Shown: positions 24,301-36,976 of the stretch, one piece after another
How the letters are laid out: the number at the start of each line of letters is the position of its first letter
Position numbering within the stretch: the stretch's first letter is position 1
NCBI GenBank assembly: GCA_022605405.1
Contig: JABYQQ010000005.1
Span: 1,674,001 to 1,738,000 of the forward strand
Direction of reading: 5' to 3'
Length of the DNA: 64,000 nt
Origin: Earliella scabrosa
Lineage: Eukaryota > Basidiomycota > Agaricomycetes > Polyporales > Polyporaceae
Position numbers and translations under genes: made by a program
Notes under the pieces: model-generated
Told to the model about the DNA's origin: nothing
The model's input: only the letters and a program-made list of their open reading frames with translations
The model's database searches: none

Positions 24301-27300
24301 ATTGCCACGCCGACGTTTGGACACGCTTCCCCGTCGTTCCCGCCGTCCGACGGGAGACGATTGTTTCTTCGAAGCTCCGACAGCCCCGATTCCTTGCATT
24401 TGTATCCAACAGTCCTTCCTCACCCTTCGCTGGACATTTTACAGCCCTCATCGACGACTTCGAGCGCACAACGAGAAAGCCCGTCGGCGACGAGCTTTCC
24501 GGCATCAAGGTCGTATCCCTGGACCCGGACACTATCGTTGGCGACTACCCCTTTGTCCCATCAACTTTCCGTGCTGGAGAATGGCTGGTTGAGCTTCTGT
24601 GCCTGATCCCCATCCACATCGCTGTGACTAGAGACAATCGCTTTGTTCCGCTCAAAGACGGTGTCTGGTCGGCCGAACTGGAGAGATCCCTGCTTGGCGC
24701 TGACGTCGCGAAGATCGTGGACAGCATATCGTTCGGGTGGTACGAGTCATTGCTACAGTCGTACATGGCTAAGAAGGTAAATGATGGCTACTGCGAGCGG
24801 CTCAGTGCTCATGATTTCCCTCACGACAGCCCGTCAAGGTCGTCTCATCCATGGGTAAGATGTCATGGCATAGAGCGGTTTGACACTGGTTAACAACCCG
24901 CCAGGCGAGCAGTCTGTGGGCAAGAGCTTCGCGCTAAACCATCTTGTTGACACTTCTTTCGCGGGCTCCGCCATGCGTACTACTGAAGGCGTGTGGATGT
25001 CCGTCACCCCGACTGCAGACGCACTCATTGTTGCGCTGGACTTCGAAGGTCAGTGGTATATGAGTACTTATTCATAACCTCGTCCAAACATTGTCCGATA
25101 GGCGTGCACAGCATCGAACGTTCCGCTCAGGAGGATACGCTGCTGGTGCTATTCAATACGGCGATCTCGAACCTGGTACGCTCACGCAGGCAGCCGTCTC
25201 GAGCGGTACTGAATTTATCCATGCATTCAGGTTCTCTTCCGCAACAACTTTGCTCTCTCCCGTGATATCACTGGGCTCTTTCAGTCGTTCCAGTCGTCTG
25301 CATCTGTCTTGGACCCAGAAGCAAACCCGATGCTCTTCCAGTCCACCCTCGTTATCATCATCAAGGCGAGTTTGGAATTTGTACCACGAACTGACAACAT
25401 TTGTCTCATACCTTTTGCTCTGCTATAGGATGTCGTCGAGTCCGACAAGAACGAGATCAAGAAGGAGTACGTTATTGGCATGTCCTGGACTTGGATGTGC
25501 GCTGACCAAGATCCGTAGGTTCCATCTCAAGTTCCAGCAAATCGTTCAAGCGGAGCAAGCGATGAACTTCATCACGCGATTGCACCGCAATCGTCTGGAT
25601 ATCGTCCCTTGGCCAGTCATTGAGTCGAAGCAGTTCTACACTCTGTTCAAGGTAATCAAGCGGCGACTTGACCAGCAGACTGTCACGCATTCCGGCGGAG
25701 CTGTTTTCCTGCAGACGATGAAGACGCTCATGGCCAAACTGAAGGTATGTTGTGATGCAATGTGTGGAAGAGCGGATCCCTTTACTCATGGTCTTCGCCT
25801 ATTAAGGCTAACGACTGGGGTTCTATGTCACGTATGTCGTAAATGTCGTGTGTTACGTGCGCTGCTCACCTGACCTTGGTTCAGAGAACCTCGCCACGCA
25901 CCGTGCGCAGCTTCTCCTCTCGTTGCTCACCAACGCGCTCGTCTTCGGGGCTATGGAAGTCCTACCAGACTTTGAGCCACTTACGGTAGTTTATTCTGTT
26001 GTATCTTTCTGGATGTCGAGTGATCTCATATGCTTGGCATTGAACTGCCAGGATCTCGATAGCGCCGCCGTACTTGACATGCCGGATACTGCCTCGCGGT
26101 TCTTCATCGCGGAAGCGGAAGGTGGTCCCCAAGGCCAGCCACCTACCCGAGAGGACGCCATCCGAGAGCTGTGCTCAGCGTGGAGCTCTTACGAGGACAG
26201 GCCCGCGCAGGTCGAGGCAGAGTGGATTGAGCAACTTCAAGCTCATCTGAATGAGATGGTCGACATGCGGATCGAGCATGTGCGAGCTTGGCTCAGCGCG
26301 AACACGGCTAAGTTCCCCCCCACTCATGCAGACATCCAAGGGTTGCATCGCACGTTCGACAGCCTTGCAATTGATCTCAAGGCAACCGTCCAACTTTGTG
26401 GCACGCAGTGCGGCTTGTGCAAGCTCACCTGCACCTTTGGGAGACATCACGATGGTGCGCACGACTGCCGAACCGACCATCGCTGCCCACGCAAATGCCA
26501 GTTCACTGAGGGTGTCGACCATGACGAACACGAGCCTTGCGGTCTTTCGTACGTATTTGGCTGCAGTCTGTCTGGTTATCTCTCATGCTAACTATCTATT
26601 CAACCAGAGCCGGGCATCCCGGCCCCCATTTGTAAGTATTATACTCCTATGTCTGTTACCCCCAAGTGAATTTTCTCCATCAGGTGCGACGTGTCCGCGC
26701 ATCTCTGCGGTAAACCCTGCAAGCTCAATGACAAGAGAGGCTGTCAAGAAGCTTGTGTCAAGGTAAGCGGACTCGGAGTGTAGTCCGAATCGCCGAGCGC
26801 ACAGAGATACTCAATGCGTTTGACCCTGGACGGCAGACCATTGACCATGAGGACGAAGAGCACATGTGTGCGGCCAAGGTGCACGAGTGCGGAATGGTAT
26901 GGTTAGGACTTTCCGGCTACGATGCCTATGCTGAAAGTCGATAACATCCTACAGCCGTGCAGTCTTGCGGATGTCCATCTGCAGAACGGCCGAGTGTTCT
27001 CCTGCCAACAGCCATGTGGAATCGCCAGGTATGCCCGTGACATTGATATCAGAATTGGCTCGTAAGCTGAATCGTCTTTCAGTCACATCCCTCATAGCGA
27101 ACACCACTGCCAAAGTCGACAGTGTCCGATTGGTTGTCAACTTTGCAAGCGTCTTTGTTCGGAGCATGACCATCTTCATGGACTGGAGCCCGGTGCCATT
27201 CATCTGTGCGGGTATGTGCTGCTCTTCTATGTCATGAGATGAGGTTCGAACTGCTCCAACAGGCAAGAACACGCCTGTTCGGCTCTGTGTGGTGCACAGG

Positions 27301-29502
27301 GTATTTGTCGAATTGAGACAGCGCCACAATCCGTCGAGGCCACTTTCACAGGACGACACGCGAGCTTCCAGTACACGAAGGTATGCGCTTATCTTCGATG
27401 ACACGTTCGATGTCTCACTTTGTCAATGACCGCGTAGTACACTCAAGGTGAGGTCTGAGCCGTCGCTGAGCTACACACAAAGTTGACCGTCTTGATGATC
27501 AGTCTCCAAGCGGCTTCCCTGCGTCATTATGATTCCCGCTGGCGAGACTGCTCATCGAGGGCACCACTCTCACGATGCTGACCCGAAGTGCTTCCATCAC
27601 TGCGAAATCAGGTACCGCTGATTGCATATGACGTGATGGCCTTATATTGACCGTTTCTTCCTAGATGTCCTGATTGTGGCTATTTCTGCACACTACCTCT
27701 AGGTGAGTAGCTTGAAGGTTCCGTCGCTGACACTAAAGCTTGACCGCTATACAGGACACCCTCAGCAAGAACATGAGACGAGTCACGGTTCAATGTCGAA
27801 GACGAAGTGGGCAGTCGACGGCCCCGACGGCACAGTGCTGGAAGTGAATGGCCGCAAGTTTGGCGCGAACGATGATGGTGCCCCGATGCTATGCTCTATG
27901 TACTGTCGATCAATGGGCCGGCATGCGCACATCGACTGGTGCAGATCGGACGACCCGGCGACTTGTGGTGGTCCCGAGCACGAACACATCAGCACTCCCA
28001 TGCAGCCTCATCCTGGGAGGGCTAAGGATTGGATCTCGCACAGTCTGTACTGGAAACGTACTGGTACGTTTGTCTGTGATCCGGTTGTATCTTCCCTTGC
28101 AGTACTGAGACGTACTATGATAGGCTTCAAAGGTTTGTTCAGCTCTCCAGAACTCTCCCTGTGGATACCTAATTATCTACCCTAGATCCGTATTCGCAAG
28201 AGGACCAGGCGAATTTTGCGAAGTGGTGAGTTCGACATCGTGACTGTGCACTTTTGGGTACTGAAATGTGATGTTATAGTGATAGAATGTGCGGAGGTGA
28301 GCATGAGCTCGCTGTCGGTTTGTCATGCTTGCTCACGCCCGTCTTCTAGGCCCCGAGCACAACGCGACCGCTCAGGGCGCCGCTCAGCCATCTTACTGCA
28401 CCCTACCGATTCTCCATCCTCGTCAACGCCTCGACCAATCTCCTCCAGGAGGACTAGGGCACATCTCGAACGATGGTCATGCTTTCTCATGCAGGAACCC
28501 AGCGGTGTTGCGGCAAGCATTCCACGTGTATGTGTCTTCCATCCTATTAGGTTCCTGAGTCTTATAGCTCTGTCCAGAATCTTCGTCATCGATAGGTAAT
28601 GTGCAGATGGCCAGTTAGATGCTGGTCTTATTCATTGACTGTCCGCATATAGGTCTTACTCCATGGGGTGTGATGATCGACGGCCTTTGGAGAACACGCC
28701 CACCTCCCAACTCATACGGAGAAGCCACAACAATCGCCTAGGTGCAGTGTACTCTGCGCTGGAAGGTTTTTGGGAGGCTCGTCATCATGCTGTCGCTGCG
28801 GCTGCAGGAAATGCTGGTGCCGTCCGCCGAGATGCTTACACCGTCGTCCTGTTCGAGTCGTCCGTCTCAACCGTGATCGATCATGATTTCCGAAGCGAGC
28901 CCGCGAACCTCTTGAACACGGTGCTGCGGTATGGATCCACCGGTGGGACCAATTTCACGGGCGCGATTCAAACTGCGAAGTCGCTGGTGGAACGCCACTG
29001 GAGCAACGAGCGGTATGTGGTGTTATGTGCTATTGAAGGATGTAAACTCATACGAATGTCCAGGACGCCTGTTGTGATCTTCCTGTCAGATGGCGAGTGC
29101 TCGATTGCCGACGAAACAATGCAGGACTTGTGCCGCCGTTCCATTGCGTTGGGGTGAGTTTTGTATCAGCTCTCTCCTTCGCTTGCGCCTGCTCATGTCT
29201 GTTCAGGAAACCGTTGTCGTTCCACGCTGTTGCTTTTGGCCCCAATACTGGCACTCTGCGGCGCATGGCCCAGATCGCTCGAGATGTTGAGAGCCGTGCT
29301 CCCCCTGACCCGCTCAATCCGCATGCCGGAGTTCCGTCCTCATACACGGAGGCCTTGGACACGGTGCGTCGCCTGGATGACAATTACTAGATAAAACGCT
29401 CACAACCCTAACATGACCGGTGGCTAGATCCGACTGGCTGAAACGTTCTTGGGCATCGCTGACTCCCTCGCCAAACCTCGAGGTGCTCTGTTCCGTGGTT
29501 GA

Positions 29503-30010
29503 GACGAGAAGACGGTACGCGGCAGCCCATCGGATGGACCTACATGTATGACTCTTGATGTATACGTATGCGTAGTATCCTTGGACTTGACTCTATCTTT
29601 GTACTCACTGGCAATCATGTACTATGTATGACTCACTGCGAACTATTCTCTTTGTATCACTGAAAATATTCCCAACCCTGGCAGAAGACTTCGTCGATAT
29701 TGGCTACAGGTCTTTCTTCGGCTGCTGTTGCGTGATATCAGGAGCTGAGCTCGGACGGTGTTGCCGTACTTGACGCAACGAATACAACACAAGGACGTGG
29801 CAACTACGGTAGGTACGGGCGTCGAATGAGACACAGAGAGGGGTGAGCATATAATGCTGAGCACGAGAGCAAGCGAGTAAGCATAAGGGGAGCGCCATGA
29901 TCCAGAAACTACAGGAAGAGCAAGAAATAGTTCAATGCCGGATCTTGTCGCATGTGTAATCAGGGGCAGCGCCAGAACGGAGTCGCGGAGACCAGTCGCA
30001 ACTGTGAGCT
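29503..30010. other. Convergent intergenic region
   Basis: Lies between the 3' ends of giant gene B (+) and the C2H2 factor (-). Minus-strand open frames here lack motifs and partly overlap the zinc-finger gene out of frame. Nothing else was seen. Confidence 0.5.
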
Positions 30011-31042
30011 TCATCCTCCAAATCCGGAGACGTTGGAACACGACGGGAGCCCTTGCGGGAGCTGGATGGCGTTTAGAATAGGCAACCCATATGCTCCGGC
30101 ACTTGATGCCACCCCATACGCCTGCTGCAGCCTCAACGCATGCCACGGATAAGGCTGATAGTAGTAGGGATGGAAGCGATGGTGATGCCGTCCGAGGTAT
30201 TGCGTGTTTCCGAGCGGTTCGCCCTTGAGTTGCTTGGGGGAAGTTGCAGAGACGCAGAAACCATTGTAGAGCGACGGCTCTGGCCATAGCGCAATCGCGT
30301 CTGGCTGCTCCTGCTTCACGAGCGAGCTTCGAACAACTGGACTTGAGTTCGACGGGACTACGGCACTGGGGGCGCTTTGGGTAGAGGGCTTGAACACAGA
30401 GAGAATGTTATGGACCGCCACAGAAGTAGACGGTTCCTCCCGGTTGGGGCAGGCGATGGTTGTGACGTTGCGAAGTTCCTTGTGGGACTTCTGAGACGCC
30501 TTTTTAGGTGAGGGAGGAGTCTCGTCCTCGTGGGCGCGTTGCTTATGCCTGGTTAGCTGGCTTGGGCTGTTGAACGCCCTGGGGCATGGAACACGCTTGC
30601 CGTCTTCAGACACGATGGTGAACGGGCACTTGTTCGGATAGTCGTGCAAGCTGTCAATGAAATGTGTCCATGAGCGACCGCAGGTGCTCGTCAACAGACA
30701 GGCACGAGCCGGATGCATACTGTTTTGAGGATATATGCGATTTGAGGTTCGACGCCTGACGGGTTGCATGTCCACAATACTGACAGACATGTTTCCTTCG
30801 AAGGATGGTTCTCAATCGAGGGGACTGTGCAGAGAGATGATGTGTGCTTACGGTGGTCGATGGATATCCATATGCCGGGCGAAGTCTCTTTTGATTTCCT
30901 CGAAGCACTCGGGGCAGATACGCCCTCTCTGAGAGGAGTCAACCGTCAATTAGATGAGAAATACTGAGGTGAAAGAGCCACGTACCGGCATGCATGGGTG
31001 GTCATTGACACCCAGAACGTCAGCTTGACGACTCGGAGGCAT
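30011..31042 (-). CDS. C2H2 zinc-finger transcription factor
   Basis: The first exon (31042-30986) encodes 19 residues beginning MPPSRQADV and splices at GTACGT. The next exon encodes a finger CPECFEEIKRDFARHMDIH. Further exons give a second finger start (CQYCGHATRQASNLKSH) and a third of the form CPF...CPRAFNSPSQLTRHKQRAH. The remainder, about 200 residues, is Ser/Pro/Tyr-rich and disordered-looking (YYYQPYPW) with no other domain, and ends SGFGG-stop. The middle splice sites around 30640-30740 were not settled. Fingers of this kind with a long disordered tail are typical of fungal DNA-binding regulators. The target genes are unknown. Confidence 0.75.
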
Positions 31043-32015
31043 TCAACGAGATTAGGGAGGGTAAGTGTAGGTAGAGGAGACAAACACGATGAGAAGGGTT
31101 CAAGCGACGATCAAGATATGCGAGTGGATTTGTTGAGGGCAAAGGCAGCCGTTGCATATATATGCATAGTGGAAGCTTTGACGGAAGGGCAAGTAGAGCG
31201 CCGCTTTGACCCTTCTTGCGCTATTCCCAAAGCCACTGGACCACAGTCTAATTGGTCCACAGCGTACGTGGAGCGGCTCAGTCCCAATGCAATATCCTCT
31301 TCAAAGCAGCTCTGCCATCAATGTGACAGAAAAGCGGAGCGTTTACCTTTGTGTACGGTCAGCTTCACTGTGGCAAGTAGTGTAGTGAATGTTCGTGTCA
31401 TCCTATCCGTCGGCATCTCCTTGGCAGCAAAATGTGGATGAGAGTAATTTGAGTAACGTCACAGTCGTCAGGTAATGCTCTTCAGAATTCATGGCGTAGA
31501 ACAGATGTTTGACCGCTCACGTTTGGACAGGTTACGACTGAGACCGGGTCTTTGACGAAGTTGGGTAGCATGGGTCTGGAACTTTGTCAAAGCCTCACAC
31601 TACTGCTGACGTACCTCGCGTGTATAGCTAAACCTAGCCCGACTCCAAACATAGTCATGAAGCGCTGCTAGCGGAAGTCTGGGATTGGAGCTTCAACTTC
31701 ATCAACCGCCGCACGCGTCGACGACTCAGTGACACTGGGTCACAGAGCCGCCGCTCAAGGGTCTGGCTCGATGAGTACAACCTTTATCGTGCGGTGCGCA
31801 GATACAGAGACAAGGTCATGCCGGTAGTACTTTGAGTCCTCAAAAGCTAAGTAATGATGATGCTGAGCGCTGAGAGCAAGGGTCTAGCCGCCGATGCGTA
31901 TGGTGATGCCAACACTAGCGTCTAGATTACCAGAATTGTCTCCTGAGTCATCACCTGAGCACTGCCACACTGCGTAAGTGTTCCCCAACTTCCACTGAGA
32001 CCACAAGAGCAAGCG
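31043..32015. promoter_or_regulatory. Divergent promoter region, C2H2 factor and RTP1
   Basis: About 970 bp between two divergent starts. The open frames seen lack motifs. No particular regulatory element was recognised. Confidence 0.4.
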
Positions 32016-35000
32016 ATGGAAGGCTGGGACGTCGAGGGTCTCCTCAGAGCTGGTGCTGCCTTGACCGGCTCTTCTGCTGCCTCTGACACTCGTCTCGCCG
32101 ATCTCAACAGTGTCCTTCGTCGCCGGTTGTCCGAATATCATGCACTTTCGGGTAGGACGATCGTGGAAGAAAATTCTGATCTGGAACATACGCAGCTGGA
32201 CACCGCAAAGGAGGCTCTGATCGTCATCGAGAATCTTCATCGTGCTCTCAGAGCGCGAGAGAGGCAGCCTGTGACGGACAAAAGTCAACCTGACCCCTCA
32301 CTCTTCGGCACTAGAGACCTTGCCCTGGTTCGAACGTTGATGTCGATCGTGTTCAAGTGGGCCATCGAACCCCTCCTGCAGCGAATCACGGCCGCTATAC
32401 CCTCAACCTCCACCTCGCATGCTGTGTCAGGGGCAAGAATCATCGATCTCACAGGGCTTCCGGATGAATATGCCACTTGGTCCAACATGACTTCGCGCAT
32501 ACTGGCTCTCCCCCTCGCAGATGGGATATCCTCACCCTTGTCCCAATCTGTTGTGACCGCCACTCTCCTCAACCAACACTTACCTGACTTGCTTTTTCCC
32601 TGCGTCGTCATCGGCTGGCTACCGAAATCGCTTGCGTCGGATTCGATGCCTACCGGAGACGCCCTCCGGCCTCAGGTGATGCATCTGCTCTCTCGGTAGG
32701 TTCACCGTTGTCAACCTATGCCGAGTCTCTCTCCGACCTCGCTGAAAGACTTCCTTCAGCCAAGGTGATCCCAGCCGTCGGCCAGACGTTATCCAGAGTA
32801 CCTCCGTCTCTGCCATACGCACGGAAAGCATGCTCCTTCATCCTCAGCCGACAAGTCATCCGCCCGGATGGTTTACGCGGTCTCTGCGAGTCCATATTCG
32901 GCGAGGAAGAGGTGTCTGGAGAAGATGCATCCCTAGAAAAGCTTGAGCACGTTGCTCGGATACTGTGTACTGTACCCGCCGGCATGAAAGCTCAGGTAAG
33001 TCACGGCATCTGGTCGACGGGCTGTAGCTAACGGCGTGATACAGGAGTACTGCGAGGTCATGATCCCACGTATGCTGCTCCTTCTCAGCTTGGACGACCG
33101 TGCTCTTCCATCCACGCATCGGCGGGCGATAGCATTCTCCCTCTCCCGGATGCTCACTCGTGAAGACAATACAGCTCTCCAGGCGTGCGCATCGCGAATC
33201 GTGTTAAGCATGCTCCACGATCCTATATTGCGAGGCGAGTAGATACTTACCCCAGTCACATTCTCTGACAGCTGATCGCGCTATAGGCACCGGCGACATC
33301 ACGGTGGCTGCTTCATTGCGGACGATCAAAGTATTGCTCACCAATACAGATCCATCGCCTCGTTTCATATCCACGGTATTCACACCGATCATTCCATCTC
33401 TTTATGCACTATATGCGTATCTCGAAGGGACCAAGGCATCCGACCCGTTATTGCGTGAGTCGCTGAAGGGGTACCTAGAGACATGGGGCCGGCTTGTTGG
33501 CAGCGACGAAGTCATCTCGACACTTTGGACGATCATCGACGGCGAAGGCGGTAACTGGCGCATAGACGTCGCTGGAGAAATCTCAAGGGCTGAGGCGTGA
33601 GTCGCTCATGATCATGAAATCCCTGTCACTCACCTAGAAGTTACATCAGTTCCGAACCAGCGGATGCACCGCTGGCGCTCTTCACCCCCGAAAGCCTGGA
33701 GCAGGCGGAAGAAGCCGGCGAGCTCGATGTCGACTCCAACATCCTCGGACTCAAGCCCGATCCCGTCCAACTGGCGCGCTTCATCAAGGTCATGAACAGA
33801 GCCGATGTGTCATCCGAGCTGTTCGTCAAGCTGCTTGAAGGTTATCGAGAGCTGCGCAGCCAGCCTGAGGCTGACCCGATGAGGTGAGCAGTTACCCATT
33901 TGTCGTCTCGGTATTCGCTGAACTTGGCCATAGAACACTGCTGTACTTGCAACTAGTAATGCAGATGCAAAAGCAGATACCTCCGGACGACACTTCGAGC
34001 GTACTGAAGAAGCCCGAGCATATACTCTCATTCATCAAGCATGCCTTGGAGAGCCCAAGTCAGCCTGAGCGTCCAGCATCTGCGAGGCGGTCGGATTCAG
34101 ACGGCTTGCGAATGGAAGACTTGCGTATCGTACCGGATGAATCCGACGAGTTGGATGAAGGTGATAGCGACGACGAAGAGCCCGACACTGGCGCCGAACC
34201 GACTGCGGACGACATGGTTACCACTTCCGTCAAGCTATTGCTCACGGTCCTTGAAGGTACCTTGATTCTCTTCCCAACGATACTCTCGCTAACCCTCACC
34301 CAATCCCGCAGCTAACCCAGATCTGTCCGCACGCACCGCTCCGGTGCTCAACGAGATATTTTCCTTACTCGAACCACTATCCAGAGTATCGAACGAGGAC
34401 CTGCGTTCGCTTGCCCGAGAGGCAAGGATGGTCATGACTGCACGCCTTGCGTCAACGTCAGGCTCCGCCGAGAAGCGCTCAAAATCCTCACCTGACGAGG
34501 GCGAAAGCCCACAGGAGACGTACCAGAAGGCCCTCAAACTCCTCCAAGACCCCCTTCTCCCCGTCCGGGCGCACGGCCTGCTCCTCCTGCGCCAGCTCGT
34601 CTCCGCGCGTCGGACGTCCACGGGCGGCCTCGCGGCGCCCGCGCTCGACCGCGCACTCGTGCCCGGCATTCTCTCCATCTTCATGCAGTCGATCCAGGAC
34701 GACGATTCGTACATGTTCCTCAACGCCGTGCAGGGCCTCGCTGCGATGGTCGACGGATACGGCAAGGACGTCCTCCGCGGGCTCGTAAAGGCGTACGCGG
34801 ACGGCGTCGACAACCTGAGTCCGAGCGCGATGTCGCAGCATGACGTCGATATGCGGACGCGCGTCGGAGAGGCTCTGGGTCAGGTCATTCGACGCTGCGG
34901 CGAAGCGTTGCCCTCGTACGGTGAGCTGGTCTGACTGCCGTACGTAGAGATTGAGTTGCTGATCAATTGAATGTATCTGCAGCATCGCTCCTGGTGCCGC

Positions 35001-35554
35001 CGCTGTTCCAGGTCATCCGGACGTCTCACTTCCCCACCGTCCTTCGGACATCCGCGATCTCGTTGCTCGCGCAATGCGCCAAAATCAGCCCGCTGGCGGT
35101 CCTGCCGTACCTGACGGACCTCACAGATGCGATGGTCGACCTGCTCCAAGTCGAGTCCGTGCAAGTGGCCCCGCGCGCAGCGGCCGCTCGTCCCGGAACA
35201 GCAAGTGAGAAAGAAGGAGAAGTGGCTGAGGCTGCACAAGGAGCCGAAGCGGACCCGCCAAAATCACAGCCAGCACCGAGGATGGACTCTCACCCTACGT
35301 CAACGAACACAAAGTTCCCTCCACTCCGGCGCGCGGCTCTCCATTTCCTCTCGCTTCTCGTGCGAGCTTGCACCACGCGTGTGTACGAGACGGGGAGCGC
35401 GGACGGCTCCTTGCTCCCGCCCGTCACCATGAAGCGCGCAAGGACCACCCTGGGGTACATCGCTGCGACGGACGCGGACGACGTTGTCCGCGTCATGGCA
35501 AGAGAGACGATAGAGGGATTGGATCAGCTGGCAGAAGCCGTGGTCGGACTGTAG
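32016..35554 (+). CDS. RTP1: RNA polymerase II nuclear-import/assembly factor Rtp1 (TANGO6 family)
   Basis: An all-helical HEAT-repeat protein of roughly 1,050 residues. The conserved C-terminal Rtp1 region is clear: VRAHGLLLLRQLV, then the segment ending SIFMQSIQDDDSYMFLNAVQG, then VGEALGQVIRRCGEALP and SLLVPPLFQVIRTSHFP. Yeast Rtp1 helps assemble RNA polymerase II subunits and bring the enzyme into the nucleus; TANGO6 is the animal relative. Joins read here are exon 1 to about 32694; 32750-32995; 33044 to about 33230, where a GC donor (GCGAGT) is the only frame-preserving site; then about 33286-33599, about 33641-33882 and further exons up to a final one from about 34981. The acidic segment DELDEGDSDDEE (about 34145-34190) is an expected low-complexity linker. 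Confidence 0.9.
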
Positions 35555-35955
35555 CGTACACCACAAACTCTGTTACTTGCCGTTGCCGTCAGTACCCGAA
35601 TTGTGACACTGCAGAAATGAGTGATGCGGAAAATCGGGTCCAACCCCTCCGTTACATGATGATGGGATGTCTGCCCCGTATCTGTCCCAACGCTGGTGTT
35701 CTCAAGGGTGCTGAGTCAATAGAAAGGCAGAAGCTAATCTTGGTTCGGACTGCCGCGGGTCAACGCAATGCGTATTGCTTGGCGACCCACAGGAGGTGCT
35801 CGTTTCAGACAGTGGGTTGGGCGAAAGCCTGTGCCTGAAACGAGGTGACGAACCGATGGATAGAAGGGAAGGTGTACTTGAGACTACATACCTTATCCGC
35901 CACAAGGCATCCTGACCCCTCAAAACATGCAGGCATGCAGGCAACTTCGTGTTGA
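35555..35955. other. Convergent intergenic region
   Basis: About 400 bp between the 3' ends of RTP1 (+) and the TRAPPC2L gene (-). No feature was recognised. Confidence 0.5.
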
Positions 35956-36602
35956 TCATGCAGCGCCTCCCACCGTCCCTACAGCCTTGCCGATGTCGTC
36001 TACTCGCTTCCGGAACATCCGCCAGCGCGAGCTCCCCGCAAGGAGAATCGTGGCGTGGTCGTTGGACCCATCAATGGGAGCGTTAAGCCGGAGGAACGGG
36101 TTCGCGACAGCATGGCGGTATGCCGTGTGCAAAGCCCGGAAGATCTGCGTAATGAGAACTGACTGAGTGGACGGGGAGTGTGTAGTGCATGAGGATGCTG
36201 TAATGCGTACCGTCAAGACGTCTGCGTCACGCACGACCGAGTCGGTGAGAGCGAGGGCGATGATGATCTTGACCTTGAGGGGGGTGATGTAACCGTACAC
36301 CGCGACATCCTCCATCGTATACAAGAGATTCATGTAGCAATCCGTCGACTTGGACGCCATCGCGGCGGTGACTGGCATAGAAGTCGTCCCAAGAAGAGGT
36401 GGCATGCCAGAGTCAGACGTCCGAGGGACTCGGGAACGCGAGTGTAGACCGACGCACTGCGTTCGTCGATGACATCGAGACTGGTGTGTGCGATATAGTG
36501 GTACTTCAGCTCATCTTGACCTTGGACAAAGGTCCGGATCAAGATGGGATGATTCTGCGGGGAGACAAACGCGACGGCGTTCAACCTCAGCTGAGGGGGC
36601 AT
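35956..36602 (-). CDS. TRAPPC2L: TRAPP complex subunit 2-like (Tca17/TRAPPC2L)
   Basis: Small longin-fold protein of about 145 residues. It starts MPPQLRLNAVAFVSPQNHPI and continues DELKYHYIAHTSLDVIDER. A splice at GTGCGT..CAG then restores ITAAMASKSTDCYMNLLYTM, then EDVAVYGYITPLKVKII, then IFRALHTAYRHAVANPFL, and ends TVGGAA-stop. The motif order and length match TRAPPC2L/Tca17, which helps TRAPPII assembly and vesicle tethering at the Golgi. There are three exons. It is followed on the same strand, upstream, by cytochrome b5, with 374 bp between them. Confidence 0.88.
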
Positions 36603-36976
36603 GACGGTAGGGACGAAGGGTAGCCAGCACAAGCGCTGATGGAATTCTTGGTCGTCCGCGTCTGTCCACGTCCGCCATGGCGAGACGTCTCCCTCGTCCA
36701 CAATTATGTATTGACGGCCAATTGTTGCCCTGTGAATCCACCACATGCTAGAGTGCGGTAAACACTGACGCACACATTCCGAACACGCATGGGGCCGGCA
36801 AAATGTTGACACTCATAGCATAGCAGCGGCCCACGTCGTACGATCCCGGGGAATCAGACCACGCATGCGTACTTCAGCACGAACAGCGAGCATTAAGTTC
36901 TATATCACAGCAATGGAAGCACAGTGGATGTATAATGCGATGGGTAATACGGAAGGAGGTATAACAAACACGCAAC
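36603..36976. promoter_or_regulatory. Upstream region of TRAPPC2L / 3' end of CYB5
   Basis: 374 bp between the TRAPPC2L start and the cytochrome b5 stop, both on the minus strand. It holds the TRAPPC2L promoter and CYB5 3' UTR. No specific element was recognised. Confidence 0.45.

Larger units (their letters stand above)
12972..29502 (+). pseudogene. Giant GTPase - Cys/His-rich - vWA protein, copy B, interrupted by a transposon
   Basis: Paralogue of copy A with the same domain order and largely matching intron sites. The N-terminal exons (12972 on; 13080s; about 13224-13440; 13465 on) splice in frame up to 13906. The intron that followed, about 54 nt, has received a 7.4-kb element at its acceptor, and coding resumes at 21368 (YLTKISDQVVC, identical in copy A). 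Downstream parts are intact: P-loop GEQSVGKS (about 24904), DFEG, Cys/His clusters (about 26390-27700), and vWA with MIDAS DRSYS (about 28590-28665) and SDGE. The gene ends ALFRG-stop at 29502. No other lesion was seen, so the disruption looks recent. Splicing a 7.4-kb intron would be exceptional in a fungus. If the duplicated acceptor at 13960 is used instead, a stop follows at 13998. It is called a pseudogene on that basis, and could still be functional if the element is spliced or excised. Confidence 0.8.
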
